A stretch of 64,000 bases of DNA. Source: Dipteronia dyeriana. Lineage: Eukaryota > Streptophyta > Magnoliopsida > Sapindales > Sapindaceae. The number at the start of each line of letters is the position of its first letter. Position 1 is the first letter of the stretch. Both the position numbers and the translations under genes were made by a program. Under the pieces are notes generated by a model. The model searched no databases, was not told where the DNA came from, and saw nothing but the letters and a program-made list of their open reading frames with translations. This document shows positions 25,091-37,300 of the stretch, piece after piece. The stretch is from positions 94,261,052-94,325,051 of the forward strand of contig CM065297.1 in assembly GCA_032871835.1 (NCBI GenBank), given 5' to 3'.

Positions 25091-25951
25091 AGCTAAATTT
25101 ATCTCAGAACAGACCAAAGTAAGGAACGTACCTTTCTTTGCACGCCAAGTGTGATACTTGGTACAATCCTTCTTCACATGTCCAGGCTTGTTGCAAAAGA
25201 AACAATCCTCTTTGTCTTGATGTTGTTTCTTTTGTGCTGGACCCTTAGCAGCTTCATTATTCTTTCTCTTTTTGCCCTTATCCTTATAGGTGCTAGCCAA
25301 ATGAGCACTTTTGGTCCTGTCTCGCTTCAATCTCTCTTCCTCTTACACACAGTAAGAAATGAGCTCATTAAGAGTCCATTTCTCATTTTGACAGTTTTAA
25401 CTGACCTTAAACTGACTATATTGTGCAGGAAGTGATATTAATACCAAATGCACGAGCAAGTTGTCAGACAGCTCGAGCTTCAGTGCCTTAAGCTTAGAAG
25501 CAATGTGAGACATTTTCATAATGTACTCCCTAATGTTCTCTTTGCCTTTGTACTTCATAGAAATCAAGTTTTGTAAATGTGTGCTTGTTTCTGCCTTATC
25601 GTTTTTTACAAAACGCTTTTCAATTTCGGCTAGGAACTCCTTGGCTTTGGTTATCTTTTCAGATATCGCACCCCTAAATGCCTCCGGAATGTCGCGCTTT
25701 ATGATCATAAGACTCATGCGATTTGAGCGATCCCACTTCTCAAAGTTCTTTCTATCATCAGGAAAATTTGCATCCGTAAGAGAAGCAGGTTGCTCAACCC
25801 GAAGTGCAAGGTCTAGATCCATGCATCCGAGAACAATTTCAATGTTCTCCTTCCAATCCTTAAATTTGGTCCCATTAAGTACATGTATAGAGTTGATATT
25901 ATCAGATATAGAAGAAACACTAGCTGTAAAGAGAACAAAACAAACAAACAA
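25088..25951 (-). pseudogene. Copia-2 gag
   Basis: A 184-residue open block (25951-25397) carries the TNT1-type gag sequence: LNGTKFKDWKENIEIVLGCM, the helical capsid region, and KLKALKLELSDNLLVHLVL near its end. A frame interruption near 25397-25330 separates it from the basic region and CCHC zinc knuckle CFFCNKPGHVKKDC (25330-25088). The start is uncertain: the first Met is followed by a hydrophobic stretch, and the conserved part begins around SISDNINSIHVL. Gag packages the element RNA into virus-like particles. Confidence 0.88.
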
Positions 25952-27211
25952 ACATGCTCACATTAATAACCAAATACAATAATCAACAAATTCAAATAAT
26001 GGAAAATCTCATCTCAAGATACCTAGCACATCATTAATATCAAGTTTTTGGACATTAATATTAATTGTAAGTGGTACTCTTGTTGTAGTGATCAAACATT
26101 GACAATAATTATTGTCAAATAATAAATCTATCTTTGGATCGACTTATTATTCACATGCAAAACCTTATAATCGTCATATATTTATTACCACAGGTGTGTG
26201 TGTAATTCGGTCAAGTATTAACCTTTCTTTGGGCCGACTATACTCTCATGAATTTACACACACACAAACATCTAACATCCAACATCCCTTATGAATAATC
26301 TACACAAGAGAGGTCACTTTGGCGACATCTTGTTTCAATTAGCCCATTTAGAATGATGGACCACCTTAATTAACCATAAAAGGTATAACCTAAATATTTG
26401 AATTTGAGTTGATCCTTATAATAAAATGAAAATAAATAAAAATTTATTTTATTTTATCAAAATTACAAAAATACCCTTATTTTGTAAAATTATAGAAAGA
26501 TCTCTCAAGTTTTTGTAATTAAAATATGGCCTAATTTTTTTGAAAATTACAAAATAACCCCGTAACTTTTTAATAATTATAAATCTACCCTAAAACTTTT
26601 CCATAATTGCAAACATACCCCATAAGTTTTGGAAATTATAAATTGACCTTGAAAGTTTATCAAAATCATATAATAACCCAAATAAATTGTAAAACAGTCC
26701 CTCAGAAATTTTAAATTTTCAAAAGAAAGGCTTGAGCAAAAATTGACTGAAAACCCTAGTTCTTCGTGTGTGGCCGCCACCAGATCGTCACTGGAACGTA
26801 ATGAACGGCGGGGAAGCAGTAGACGACCCGTAAACGCAGATCGGACGAAGATCGATGATCGATCAACACCGATCGAACGAGCGGCTGTGTGACAATGAAA
26901 GGTCGCTCGATCTGGACCAGCGGTGCGATCGAGACCCGTCGATTTGGATCTTCACCATAAATCGCACGGGACAGGTGCGCCGACGAAGCTGCTCGGTTGA
27001 CCCGAGATCGACTATGGTATGGGTGAGAAAACCCATCATCCCCAAAACAACAAAACTGATATTTTTTTTAAAATCAACGAACCAAAATTTTAAAAAACTT
27101 TCAGTTCAGTTTTTTTTAAAACAAAACTAAAACACGGAAGATCAAAACTCTAAATTATCTAAAAATTTCTTAAAACTTAATATCCAAATCCCAATTCTCA
27201 AGAATCGATCA
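25952..27211 (-). other. Copia-2 5' untranslated leader
   Basis: About 1.26 kb between the primer binding site and gag with no gag-like coding sequence. It contains CGATCGAT-rich words at 26830-26900. The short open frames here are not supported as genes. Confidence 0.6.
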
Positions 27212-27229
27212 TGGGTGGCTTTGATACCA
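27212..27229 (-). other. Copia-2 primer binding site
   Basis: Minus strand TGGTATCAAAGCCACCC lies one to two bases inside the 5' LTR, complementary to the 3' end of tRNA-Met. Confidence 0.9.
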
Positions 27230-27231
27230 TT

Positions 27232-27762
27232 TGTAAGGGATTCAATTAATACGAAACTAACATGCAAAAACACATAATTAATCCCAATAACCTAAACATG
27301 TTTCTATATCATGATAATCAAACCCTAATATACATAATATAACCCATGTTGATTCATGAGAAAAGAAGTAAATCGAGAAAGCGGAAGCGTACCTGAATCC
27401 ATTGCCAGAGGTTGGTGGATGAGTTGTGATCTTCCAAATTATCACGACTTTTATGAACCCTACCGTGTTCTATTTTGCTCTGTTGATGGGGATACAGACA
27501 AAACAAAAGTATCGTGTAATTTAGGGACCATAACCCTAAATATATATAATAATCATATATTATATATTTTGCTATTTCTAATTCGGTCCCTCATCAAATT
27601 AGAAATAACACTCTGGTATTTACACATTAATTCTATGACAATTATACAATTAAGCCTTAATACTTTAAATCTTAATTAGATCACTTTAATTTAGACTTAA
27701 CCAAAAGATAGCACAACACATTAATACACATGTGTGCCCCCATATGATGAAATTTTCTAACA
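27232..27762 (-). repeat. Copia-2 5' LTR
   Basis: 531 bp, TG...CA bounded, matching 20581-21114. It is followed by the TACAC target duplication at 27763-27767. Confidence 0.95.
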
Positions 27763-28100
27763 TACACATATAGGATTTCCAGAAAATGTTTTGGGGTGTG
27801 GTTTTGTAGGTAGGATTTTATGAATGTAAAGAAACATAAAAAGGAGACTTGAACAAAAGAAAAAGAGAGAAGAGAGAAGAGAGAAGAGAGAAGAGAGTGG
27901 CTGTTTTTTTTGTTATTATTAATTTGGTTGAGAGAAAAACAACGACGTAAATAGGTTAGAGTTGTTGTTTGGTAGGTATCGGAAGAAGTGACAATGACAA
28001 AAAAAACAAAAATAGAAACAACCATCAGGAAAGTTGTTTGGTATTAATAAGGGGTAAAAATGTAAACAAGCTTTACAGTAAAAAGTGAGATTTCTTTTTA

Positions 28101-28272
28101 CGGAAAATGTTACTCTTTCTAATAAATTGTTCTAAAAATATATACAATCCAATGTGATAATTCTACTCGTTTAATGAACCGATATATTTTTTCTCTCATT
28201 ATTTATTTTGCTGGACTGTCATATGATTATACATATTTTTAGAATAATTTATTAGGAAATGTAACATTATCT
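28101..28272. mobile_element. Small foldback element (MITE-like)
   Basis: 28101-28158 and 28213-28272 are inverted repeats (AATGTTAC ... GTAACATT ends, sharing CTAATAAATT-TTCTAAAAATAT). The whole is about 170 bp with a short loop. I found no convincing target duplication, so the superfamily is not assigned. Confidence 0.75.
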
Positions 28273-29024
28273 ATTTTTTTTTTCTTTTTTTTATTATTAA
28301 AAAGTGTATATACATCTACTGATAAGGGGGAAAGGCAAATGGGAAAGGAAGATAGCATTCCCCTTTTTTGCTGTCTACTGTTAGCATATAATTCTTATCA
28401 AAACACATGTAATAACAACATACTTATCCAAATTTTTTTATTTTTTTTTAATTTTATAAAAACATACTTATCCCGTTGTCCATGACAATTTAGTAAGAGT
28501 GGTATTGTTGGCATTTGGCACCCTTAATAGCTTTATTGAGCCAATTGCACAACTCTTTCAGTAAACATGTTGCCATTATAAAAAAGAAGGGATAATTACA
28601 TATAACTCCCAAAGTTTGATGAAATATAAAGCATACCCTATAATTTAAAAATCAGTAAAAAAACTTCATGTTATTAATCAATTGTTAGCTGACTTTGGAT
28701 AAATCTAACAAAATAAAGTTAATATAAAATAAATTTCTTAAAAAATAATGAAATGTAATATGAATATAAAAGCTTTAATATAAAAACAAAATCTATGAAG
28801 AACACATATTGGTTTTGAAGATTTATCTATGAACTTCTTCTCCATAAGTTATTTTATATTTTTAAATTCTTTTTTTTTTATAATTTTTAAATATATATTA
28901 AAAATTTCCCCCTAATATATATTTTGTCATTTAAAACTTTTATTCGTTTTTAATTCAATTTAACATAAAATCATTCAAAAAATCATATTCTAATAGGTTT
29001 ATAGTCAAATTGAACTTACAACCT

Positions 29025-29066
<42 letters not shown>

Positions 29067-29072
29067 GTAATA

Positions 29073-29122
<50 letters not shown>
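29025..29122. repeat. (AAT)n microsatellite
   Basis: About 30 AAT units with a few AGT interruptions. Confidence 0.98.
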
Positions 29123-29125
29123 TTT

Positions 29126-29495
29126 TAAGTGAGAGATCCCTTACTTTAATTTCGGTAAGGACCTTGATAAAATTCTATCGATTTTTATGAATTTTGATCT
29201 GAATTTTTTATGGATGATAAGTTCATTGAAATCTACTTATGAATAACATTTTTTTTTTTTTTCAAGTGCTAGAACTATTTTTTGAAGTTTCCTATATTTC
29301 TTCTATTTTTCTGATGTCTTTATATTTAACAAAATTGAGATGAATAGTCTAATGTTTGAAAATTCTTCAAATTTTATTCATAGGTAGATTTCATTAAACT
29401 TATCGTCTATAAAAAACTTTATATCAAAATTTATAAAAATCGATACGATTTCATCAAGATCTTTACCGAAATTAAAGTAAAGATCTCTCACTTGA
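29126..29495. repeat. Long inverted repeat (foldback), arms about 122 bp
   Basis: The left arm 29126-29248 and right arm 29374-29495 are reverse complements with roughly 85-90 percent identity by eye, sharing GTGAGAGATC, TTTAATTTCGGTAA and ATCGATTTTTAT words. The loop is about 125 bp. It could be a MITE-type element or, if transcribed, a hairpin precursor of small RNAs. Confidence 0.85.
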
Positions 29496-29511
29496 AGGTT
29501 TTTACAATTTG

Positions 29512-29721
29512 GTCTTAATCCAATTGGAAAACATAACTTTTTTACTCTTTATTGAAATTTCATCAATTTGGTCATTATATAATTGAAAATAACTTAAATT
29601 AGTACCTTCGTTATTTTAACTAAAGGTAAGACTAATTGGAGTTATTTTTAATTATATAAAGATCAAATTGATGAAATTTCAATTAAGGAGTAAAAAAGTG
29701 ACATTTTTCAATAAGATTGAG
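29512..29721. repeat. Second long inverted repeat, arms about 82 bp
   Basis: 29512-29594 and 29640-29721 are inverted repeats sharing TTGAAATTTCATCAATTTG and its complement, with a 45-bp loop. It starts within 20 bp of the end of the preceding foldback, so the two may be one compound element. Confidence 0.85.
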
Positions 29722-30256
29722 TCCAGGGTTTCAAGATTTTTTAGGATATATACCTTAAGCTTGTTGATTTTCTTAGAGAGTGTGGTTTGATATTTTATCA
29801 AAAGTCGGGAATTACTTGCAATTGTCCCTGAAAGGAAAGCAAGTGGAAACATAACAAAGATGTGTTTCTCTTTCTCTCCCCCTGTGGCCTGAGCATCTGT
29901 AGACTGTAGACTTAAAAAAGTTGGATATAAAGTGATTACAATAATTTATATCTTTAATGCATTATGTTTTAAAGGCAAATAGACCCATTCATTAAGCAAA
30001 GCAGTGGGATTCTCGTTCTCATTCCGATTCCAAATTTCCAACACCAACAAGCTGTAGAGTGTAGACTATTAGGCTCTCACTCACAGTCACATATTCTCTG
30101 CAATTGCCTCTTTTTTTTTAATCAAATGCTTGGTGGGTCCCTGACACTAACCATTCAACTTCAATCAATCCCCATGAAAGTTATCGCATTATTCAATTTG
30201 TTTCTGGTGCCACTCCCACCACCTTTTCTTTGCTTGATGCCGGGGTTGCAGCAGCC

Positions 30257-33200
30257 ATGGCTAAATCAGGTTTGTTTACATTTGTTTTAAGTTTGCTTTC
30301 TGGTTCTGGCGTTTTACAACTGTTTTGATATGACGTAACGCACATATTTTCAAGTTCGTCTTTTTATTTGACATAACTGCTTTTCATCTAATGCTGGATT
30401 AAAACGGAAATTTCTCTGTGGCGTTTCGACAAATATCTGGTGTTCTTTGAAGACATGTGTTTGGTGGTTTCTAGAGTTATTTATAATCATATGGGGGGTT
30501 TAATTGTAGTCTTTAACTGCTGGATGTGAATAGGATGTTCTATTTTGTTGCAGATAACAATTAGGAAAAGAGAAGAATTCTGAGTCGCTAAATATTAACA
30601 TAGGACCAAGAAATAAATTTCTCATTTTTTATGGAGCCTATTGTATTTTGTAAGCTCCTTAAACAATTTTGGTGGAATGGAGTTAACTTGCTTTTACTCT
30701 TTTAAGTTTCAGGAATCATGTACTATTGCTGGTTATATAGTCTTCTTCACTTTGGATATTGCAGCTAAAACTCATGTTTCCAAATTCAAACAAAAGAATT
30801 GTATAGTATATTATGAAAATAAGACCTTACTTTTTATTTGATGATTGTTTAGCATCATGTAGCCGTAAAACAGCAGTGGCCTATATTTGCGAATTGTTGT
30901 AATAACAAATCAAATAGAGTTCTCTCGTATACATGTTTTGATCCAGAGATGGAGCCAAAAGTTTTCATTTTGTGAAAGGTGGATATAATTGGGCACGAGA
31001 GGTATAAAATTGATGTAGAGCTGACACAAAGAAAGTAAATAGATACAGAAATAGGGTGTAGAGAAAGATAGAAATAGAGGAAATGGGAGAAACAATAGAG
31101 GAAAGGAGAAAAAATTAGTGGAGAAAAAATAAAGAGGGAATCTCCTTAAACAATAAAACGTATGCCTCAATTTATAGAGACCAAATCCGCACCAACTAAT
31201 TTTATCATACTTATATTGTATGAATAGATGATCATGTTAGTTGGAATCGAAAGCTATGCTGAGCTGAGAATCCTATTTTCTGTTAGATAGAATTGGAAAA
31301 ACTCCTCACCGTACTAAAATAGTAAATTTTCTAGACAAATGAAAGACCAAGTTTATGGTATGTTTACTGGAAAGTATAATATATACTAATTTACACCCCT
31401 TTTTTATTGTTAGGATAATCTGATTCATTTTCTCTAATTCTGTTGAATTTCACTCCTATACTTGGTAAATAGATATAATTCTTTTTGTAAACATGCATCA
31501 TGCTACAATCTCTTAACAATCTCTTAACAATCTCTTCATGATTTCTCTTTTGTGATTGAAATGTTAAATTCTTCATCCTTCAATTCATTTAATAGTCATT
31601 TGTAAGATGATTGTAGCTGAGAACTCTATTTGTATTTTTTTTGCTTTTTTGTAAATTGCCATGATATTCTTTTTTTGCTCTCAATTTCCAAAGGTGGCAA
31701 AAATTTGGCATGTGAATCTTTCTTGGACATTCAAAGTCGTTATGTGTTTGGAGCATTCCTCAACTGTTGTCCTAGAAAATTAATGATAAAATGGTTGATC
31801 CTCCTCGTCTTTTTAAATTTCTGTCTTTCATCCAAGGAGCCTGATGTTGAAGGTACCATGAACTATTATTATATTCTGTCTGTAATTTTTATTATGTTAT
31901 TATTATTTTTATTTAGCCAAACTGTCTTGTAGGTTTTTCAATTTTGGTATGTAGGTGATCTAGACAGTGTGTAGAGGAGGCAGCCTTTAATGTTTTTTAC
32001 CCTTTTTATTTTATAACCAAAAATAAATAAATTGGATTAAGGTTAATTTTATATATTTATGTTTATTACATACTCAACTAATCTATATTTTTTCATTGAG
32101 TTTTCTGTAAGATCATCTTTGACAATATTTATACTAGTTACATTTTGGTCCCTCCTGCTGACTATTTTTTCTTCATGTTTATACATTTTTTTGTTGATTG
32201 TCTTCCTTTCAAGATAAATAAAATGGTTCTAGGCTTGGTATGTACTGCTTTTTGAAGTTGCCTCTTATATTGTAGTTGAGCAGGAGATGGTAAGTGATCT
32301 TGATTTTTTTGATGCTTTACTGGTTAATATTGACATAGTAATCCTTATATAAATTGGGCTGTAGTTGTGCTCTAAATAAAATAAAAAAAATGAACACAAT
32401 AAATGCATTCCAAAAATTTGGTCCAATTACCATTATATATCTAGAAGTGTAACCATTAGTAAGTCAACTACAATACTAATGGAAAAAATTATACGGGTTA
32501 CTGATTGCTTCTGTCAGCCATTACTTGCCATCTTTAGGGTTGCTTTGGTGATTAACAACTAGGTTGAACACTTGTGCTAATTGTCAGGTGAAGCTTTGAT
32601 TGAAATTTTAACGGCTCTCAATGATACTGGTGGTCAAATAACAGACTGGGATGATAGTTTTGTGAGCCCATGCTTTAGCTGGTCTCATGTCAGTTGCAGA
32701 AATGGATTTGTCATATCCCTGTAAGTCCAATCATTAGCAATTAAAGATGATGAATTACAATAATTTGTCTGATTAGTGCATTTTGTAATTATATTCCATA
32801 ATTTCAATGGTCAAATTTGTTAGTCTTTCAGTTTGTATTAACTTGCAGGACCCTGGGTTCAAATGGATTTTCAGGAAATCTTTCACCATCTATTACCAAA
32901 TTGAAGTTTTTGGTTAGCTTGTAAGTTATCCTCTTTATGCTTAATGTCAACTATTTGCAGTAAGATTCATCTTGTAGATTGAGAGTGTGCTTCACTGGCA
33001 GATTCAATCAAACACAAGATGATGGCAATTGACAAACACAACCTCTTAATGTTAATTTGTGGTATACGGTATTTATTATCTGGCAATAGTATCTCAATTG
33101 ATCTGCACTTTGTTAGTCAAATAAAAAGGAGTAGAAAGAGAAATTATATTGTCAAAACCTATTTTAAGTTTTAACAGTTAACTTAAAACAGCATCCCGAA

Positions 33201-33354
33201 CTTTTCTAACCTTAAGGAAGGCATCTAGTCTTGGACTATAGGAGTTGTGTTGACCAATCTATCTCTATCTTAGAGAAAGTACCTTAGCAAATATATTCTT
33301 TTGTATTATATTATATATATTTTTTTGCATTACCAACAAAGAGCCTATTTATAG

Positions 33355-33399
<45 letters not shown>

Positions 33400-34279
33400 A
33401 AATAACTTTAGAATATAAACTGCTAAATATCTAATACAGTAATATATCAAATATAATTAAACATATAAGGTAATCTGTTATATGAAAGTATCACATATAA
33501 TAACATCCCCCTCAAACTCAAGATGATGATGAAGAACCAACACTAGTTTGAAAGAGAAGCTTATGCGATATGGACTGACTTGACTGGAAGATCAAAGATC
33601 AAATTGATTGAGAGGTTGAGAAATCCGTGACTGACATACTAAGGAGTTGGTTTGAGAGACTTAGGACCCAACTTTGTTGAGATATTGAAATTTGAGACTA
33701 TAATTAGAGAAGAAAATTGTATATCACTAGTAGAAAATTACATGGTTTATGGAGACCTTGAATTAGACTAGGAAAGGAATGAAATAAATCTTTCAGCCAA
33801 ACATAGCTTATACATAAGTATTGCTCAACTGTACTTTCCTAATCTAGTTTTAATAGTGCCAAATTAGTCTTTGTATTTTTGGAAATACATAAAAACCCCA
33901 CCAATGTTGTCAAAAATAAACAAAAATTACCCTATTGTTGGTTTTGCAGTGTTAAATCTAATAGATTAAGGGTATAGGAGACATTTAAATTTAAAATCCG
34001 GTTACTTTTGAAAGAAAAACATAAGAGTAGTCGAAGGCATGACAAATGTCCAAACCATATTTTAAAAAGCCAAAAAGAAGGCATGACAAATATCCAAACC
34101 ATATTGAAAAAATCAAAAAGATTTTTTTTTTTTTTTAAAGGAAAATAAGAGGAGGCACAGAAAATAATTTTAGCTCTCTGTACGTTAATATCTCTCCATC
34201 ACTCATTTATCTAAATTTAGTATTAATCAATAACATGCAGTATATTTCTTGTTTCATCAATAAAATTCTTAGTTTCGTA

Positions 34280-34339
<60 letters not shown>

Positions 34340-37300
34340 AAAGAAATGCAGCATATAAATTTGTAATTTAGTTTACGTATGAGTGAGTTGTGTTATTCGC
34401 GGTAGTAAATTGTAGTCGTGCTCTGTTGTAATACTGTACTAGTGTACTTCATGCAGGGAATTACAGAACAATGAATTATCAGGTGCATTACCAGACTTCC
34501 TTGGCAGCATGGTTCACCTACAGAGTCTGAATCTTGCAAATAATAAATTCAATGGTTCCATACCTTTGGCTTGGGGTCAGCTATTCAATTTAAAGAACAT
34601 GTAAAGAGCCATTTCAAATTTTTTGAATATTCAAATCTTCTTATTCTTCACATTTATATGAAGAAGGATAAATGTGCTTGGAACGATCTAACATGAGTAA
34701 TAAATTGCTTGCAACCTGTTTCTACCCTAGGTCAACTATAAGAAGCCTCTATCTAAGGCTCCTTTTTGTTGTCTTTATTGCTTTGGTTTAATCACTTATG
34801 CCACTTATAAGCTTTTATGCTTTTGAACACTAATCTTTTCTTATGCATCTCTGTTTGACAGTGATCTTTCATCTAACGATTTAACTGGAAGAATTCCAAT
34901 GCAACTCTTTTCAGTTGCAAAATTCAAGTAAACTACTTCGAAAACTTTATCTCTTTATAATTTTAAGTATTGAAATATGATGCTGCAATTAGTTCTTTAT
35001 CTGTTTTTAGTATGCACATAAACTTTTTTCAACGGTGGACATCTGTTTATATTAATTTAGCCAAATCAGTTTCCAATTAGCTTACAAAGAACATTCTAAT
35101 TATTTTTGGTGATAATGAGTATTCCTAAGGTTTTCGAGTGAATAGATTTGTTGCCATATCTAGCGTCTAAAATTGCTTGGGCATTTGCTTATGGTCAATA
35201 CATATTTTTTAACAGTTTTGTAAAATGATCCAAAAGTAGTGGAATTTTTTAATAACTGAATGCAATTACTGAAAAATGATGCTACACTTCATCAATAATC
35301 AGCAATTTAAAGCTAAACATATTCAATCTTGTAGTAATAAATTTGTCATGTGATTATGTTCCTTCGACCTCATTCCCATTTTTTAAGTGTATCAAGTTCC
35401 AAATTTCTAATTTTATTGGGCTATTTGCTTATGCAATCCAAAGTGTCTTTTGCATATCAAGTTATGTTTATGTTTATCTACACTTGAATGCTATGCTTGC
35501 ATCATACACCTTTCAATCATATCAGTGTCATATGCTTTGCTTCAAATACTCAAGGGATTGTTATTGACTGTGTTATATTGTCAGCTTCACCGAAACACAT
35601 CTCATTTGTGGCTCTAAGTTGGAGCACCCTTGTGTGTCAAGCTCTCCTCTCCCAGGTTCAAATTATTTTTGTTTTCTCTACTTAAAAACGTTAGTACCAT
35701 TGTCAGGTTTTTTCTTTATAGCATAGACTTTTAGGATCAATGGTAATTTAATATGAAATCATTGCCCATTTGATTGAGTTTCTGTGTCCAAATCCAGAAA
35801 ACTTAAACATCATTCTATTAATCACAACATAAATCAATATGAGCCAGCGTTTGGATCTACTTGACAATAGCCTGTTGATTAAATCTAGAGTTACACATGA
35901 GAGGGTTGTATTAGAAACTGAATATTATTATAATATTTTCTATAGCTCATGCTTTTCGGGATTAATTTATAGTACAAACACCACTTCTGTCTGAAACTTT
36001 AACAAAAGTTGAACTATTTTGACAGTTTCAACCAGCAGATCAAAACTTAGAGTTGTTATAACTTCTGCAAGTTGTGGTGCTTTTGTACTTTTGTCCCTTG
36101 GGGCTATCTTTGCATACCGATATCATCAATTGCACAAACTCAAACAGGATATGTTTGTTGATGTTCCAGGTAACTCCATTTTACCTTTATTGTTTTCAAT
36201 TGCTCAAACGAAATGATGTGCACTGATCTTGGTGATTGCATTTTCGGTTAGCAAATCCTTTTATGTGATTCTGAAAAAACCAATATCTGGCATTTTCTTT
36301 TTCTGATTTTAGGTGAAGATGACCGCAAAGTTTCTCTCGGGCAGCTTAGAAGATTTTCTTGGCGTGAATTACAACTTGCAACTGATAATTTTAGTGAAAG
36401 CAACATCATTGGACAAGGAGGTTTTGGAAAAGTTTATAAAGGTGTCCTCTTAGACAACACAAAGGTTGCGGTAAAACGCCTCGCAGATTATTATAGTCCT
36501 GGTGGAGAAGCTGCATTCCAGAGGGAAGTCCAACTTATAAGTGTTGCTGTTCATAGGAATCTTCTACAGTTGATTGGGTTTTGTACAACCTCATCCGAGA
36601 GAATCCTTGTTTATCCTTTCATGCAAAATCTTAGTGTTGCGTACCGTTTGAGAGGTATTTTCCTTTTATAATACTTTGGTCTTCAGTTTTTCTGTTCTGC
36701 TTCACCTTTCCCATTATAAACTAGGCTAGCTTACTCTGCCAGCATGACAATCTCTCAGTTCATTAACATTGAGTTCATTCGATTTTCATTTTATGCATGC
36801 TATAGATTTAAAACCTGGAGAGAAAGTCTTGGATTGGCCAACAAGGAAACGTGTGGCATTTGGTGCTGCCCATGGTTTAGAGTATCTACATGAGCACTGT
36901 AATCCTAAGATAATACATCGTGATTTAAAAGCTGCAAATATCCTCTTAGATGAAAATTTTGAAGCTGTTCTTGGTGATTTTGGGCTAGCAAAACTAGTTG
37001 ATACAAAACTGACTCATGTTACCACTCAATTGCGGGGTACCATGGGCCATATTGCCCCAGAATATTTGTCCACAGGGAGATCTTCAGAGAAGACGGATGT
37101 GTTTGGATATGGTATAACACTTCTTGAACTTGTAACCGGTCAACGTGCTATAGATTTTTCTCGCCTTGAAGAGGAAGAGGATGTTCTTCTGCTTGATCAT
37201 GTAAGATTATCGACATCCTTGCTCACTCCTAGTTAATCTTTGAAGTTACCTATATTTTGATATGTTTTCTACATTTTTAATCTTGGCGTTTTATGGTTTT

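Larger units (their letters stand above)
20581..27762 (-). mobile_element. Ty1/copia LTR retrotransposon 2 (Copia-2), TNT1/Tork-like, structurally complete
   Basis: A 7182-bp element on the minus strand with two LTRs (534 and 531 bp), primer binding site, polypurine tract and a perfect 5-bp target duplication. Gag, protease, integrase, RT and RNase H are all recognisable and most resemble TNT1-94-type polyproteins. The gag and the RT blocks are long and open, so it is younger than Copia-1. Even so, stops, a 331-bp internal tandem duplication in the integrase region and a changed RT active site (YVDG) make it non-autonomous. By eye the two LTRs differ at roughly 5 percent of sites. Confidence 0.95.
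27768..30256. other. Intergenic region upstream of the receptor kinase
   Basis: No gene recognised. It holds a GAGAGAA purine-rich stretch (27862-27897), three foldback structures and an (AAT)n tract, each listed separately. The receptor-kinase promoter and 5' UTR should lie toward the 3' end, but no unambiguous TATA box can be assigned by eye. Confidence 0.5.

Noticed and set aside
25521..25982. 153-codon forward frame
   Set aside because: Antisense shadow of the Copia-2 gag.
27681..28025. 114-codon minus-strand frame next to the Copia-2 5' LTR
   Set aside because: Built from the LTR end and a GAGAGAA purine run; Leu/Ser/Phe-rich low complexity.
35343..35685. Forward frames within receptor-kinase intron sequence
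   Set aside because: They cross the real exon at 35585-35655 in another frame and have no independent support.
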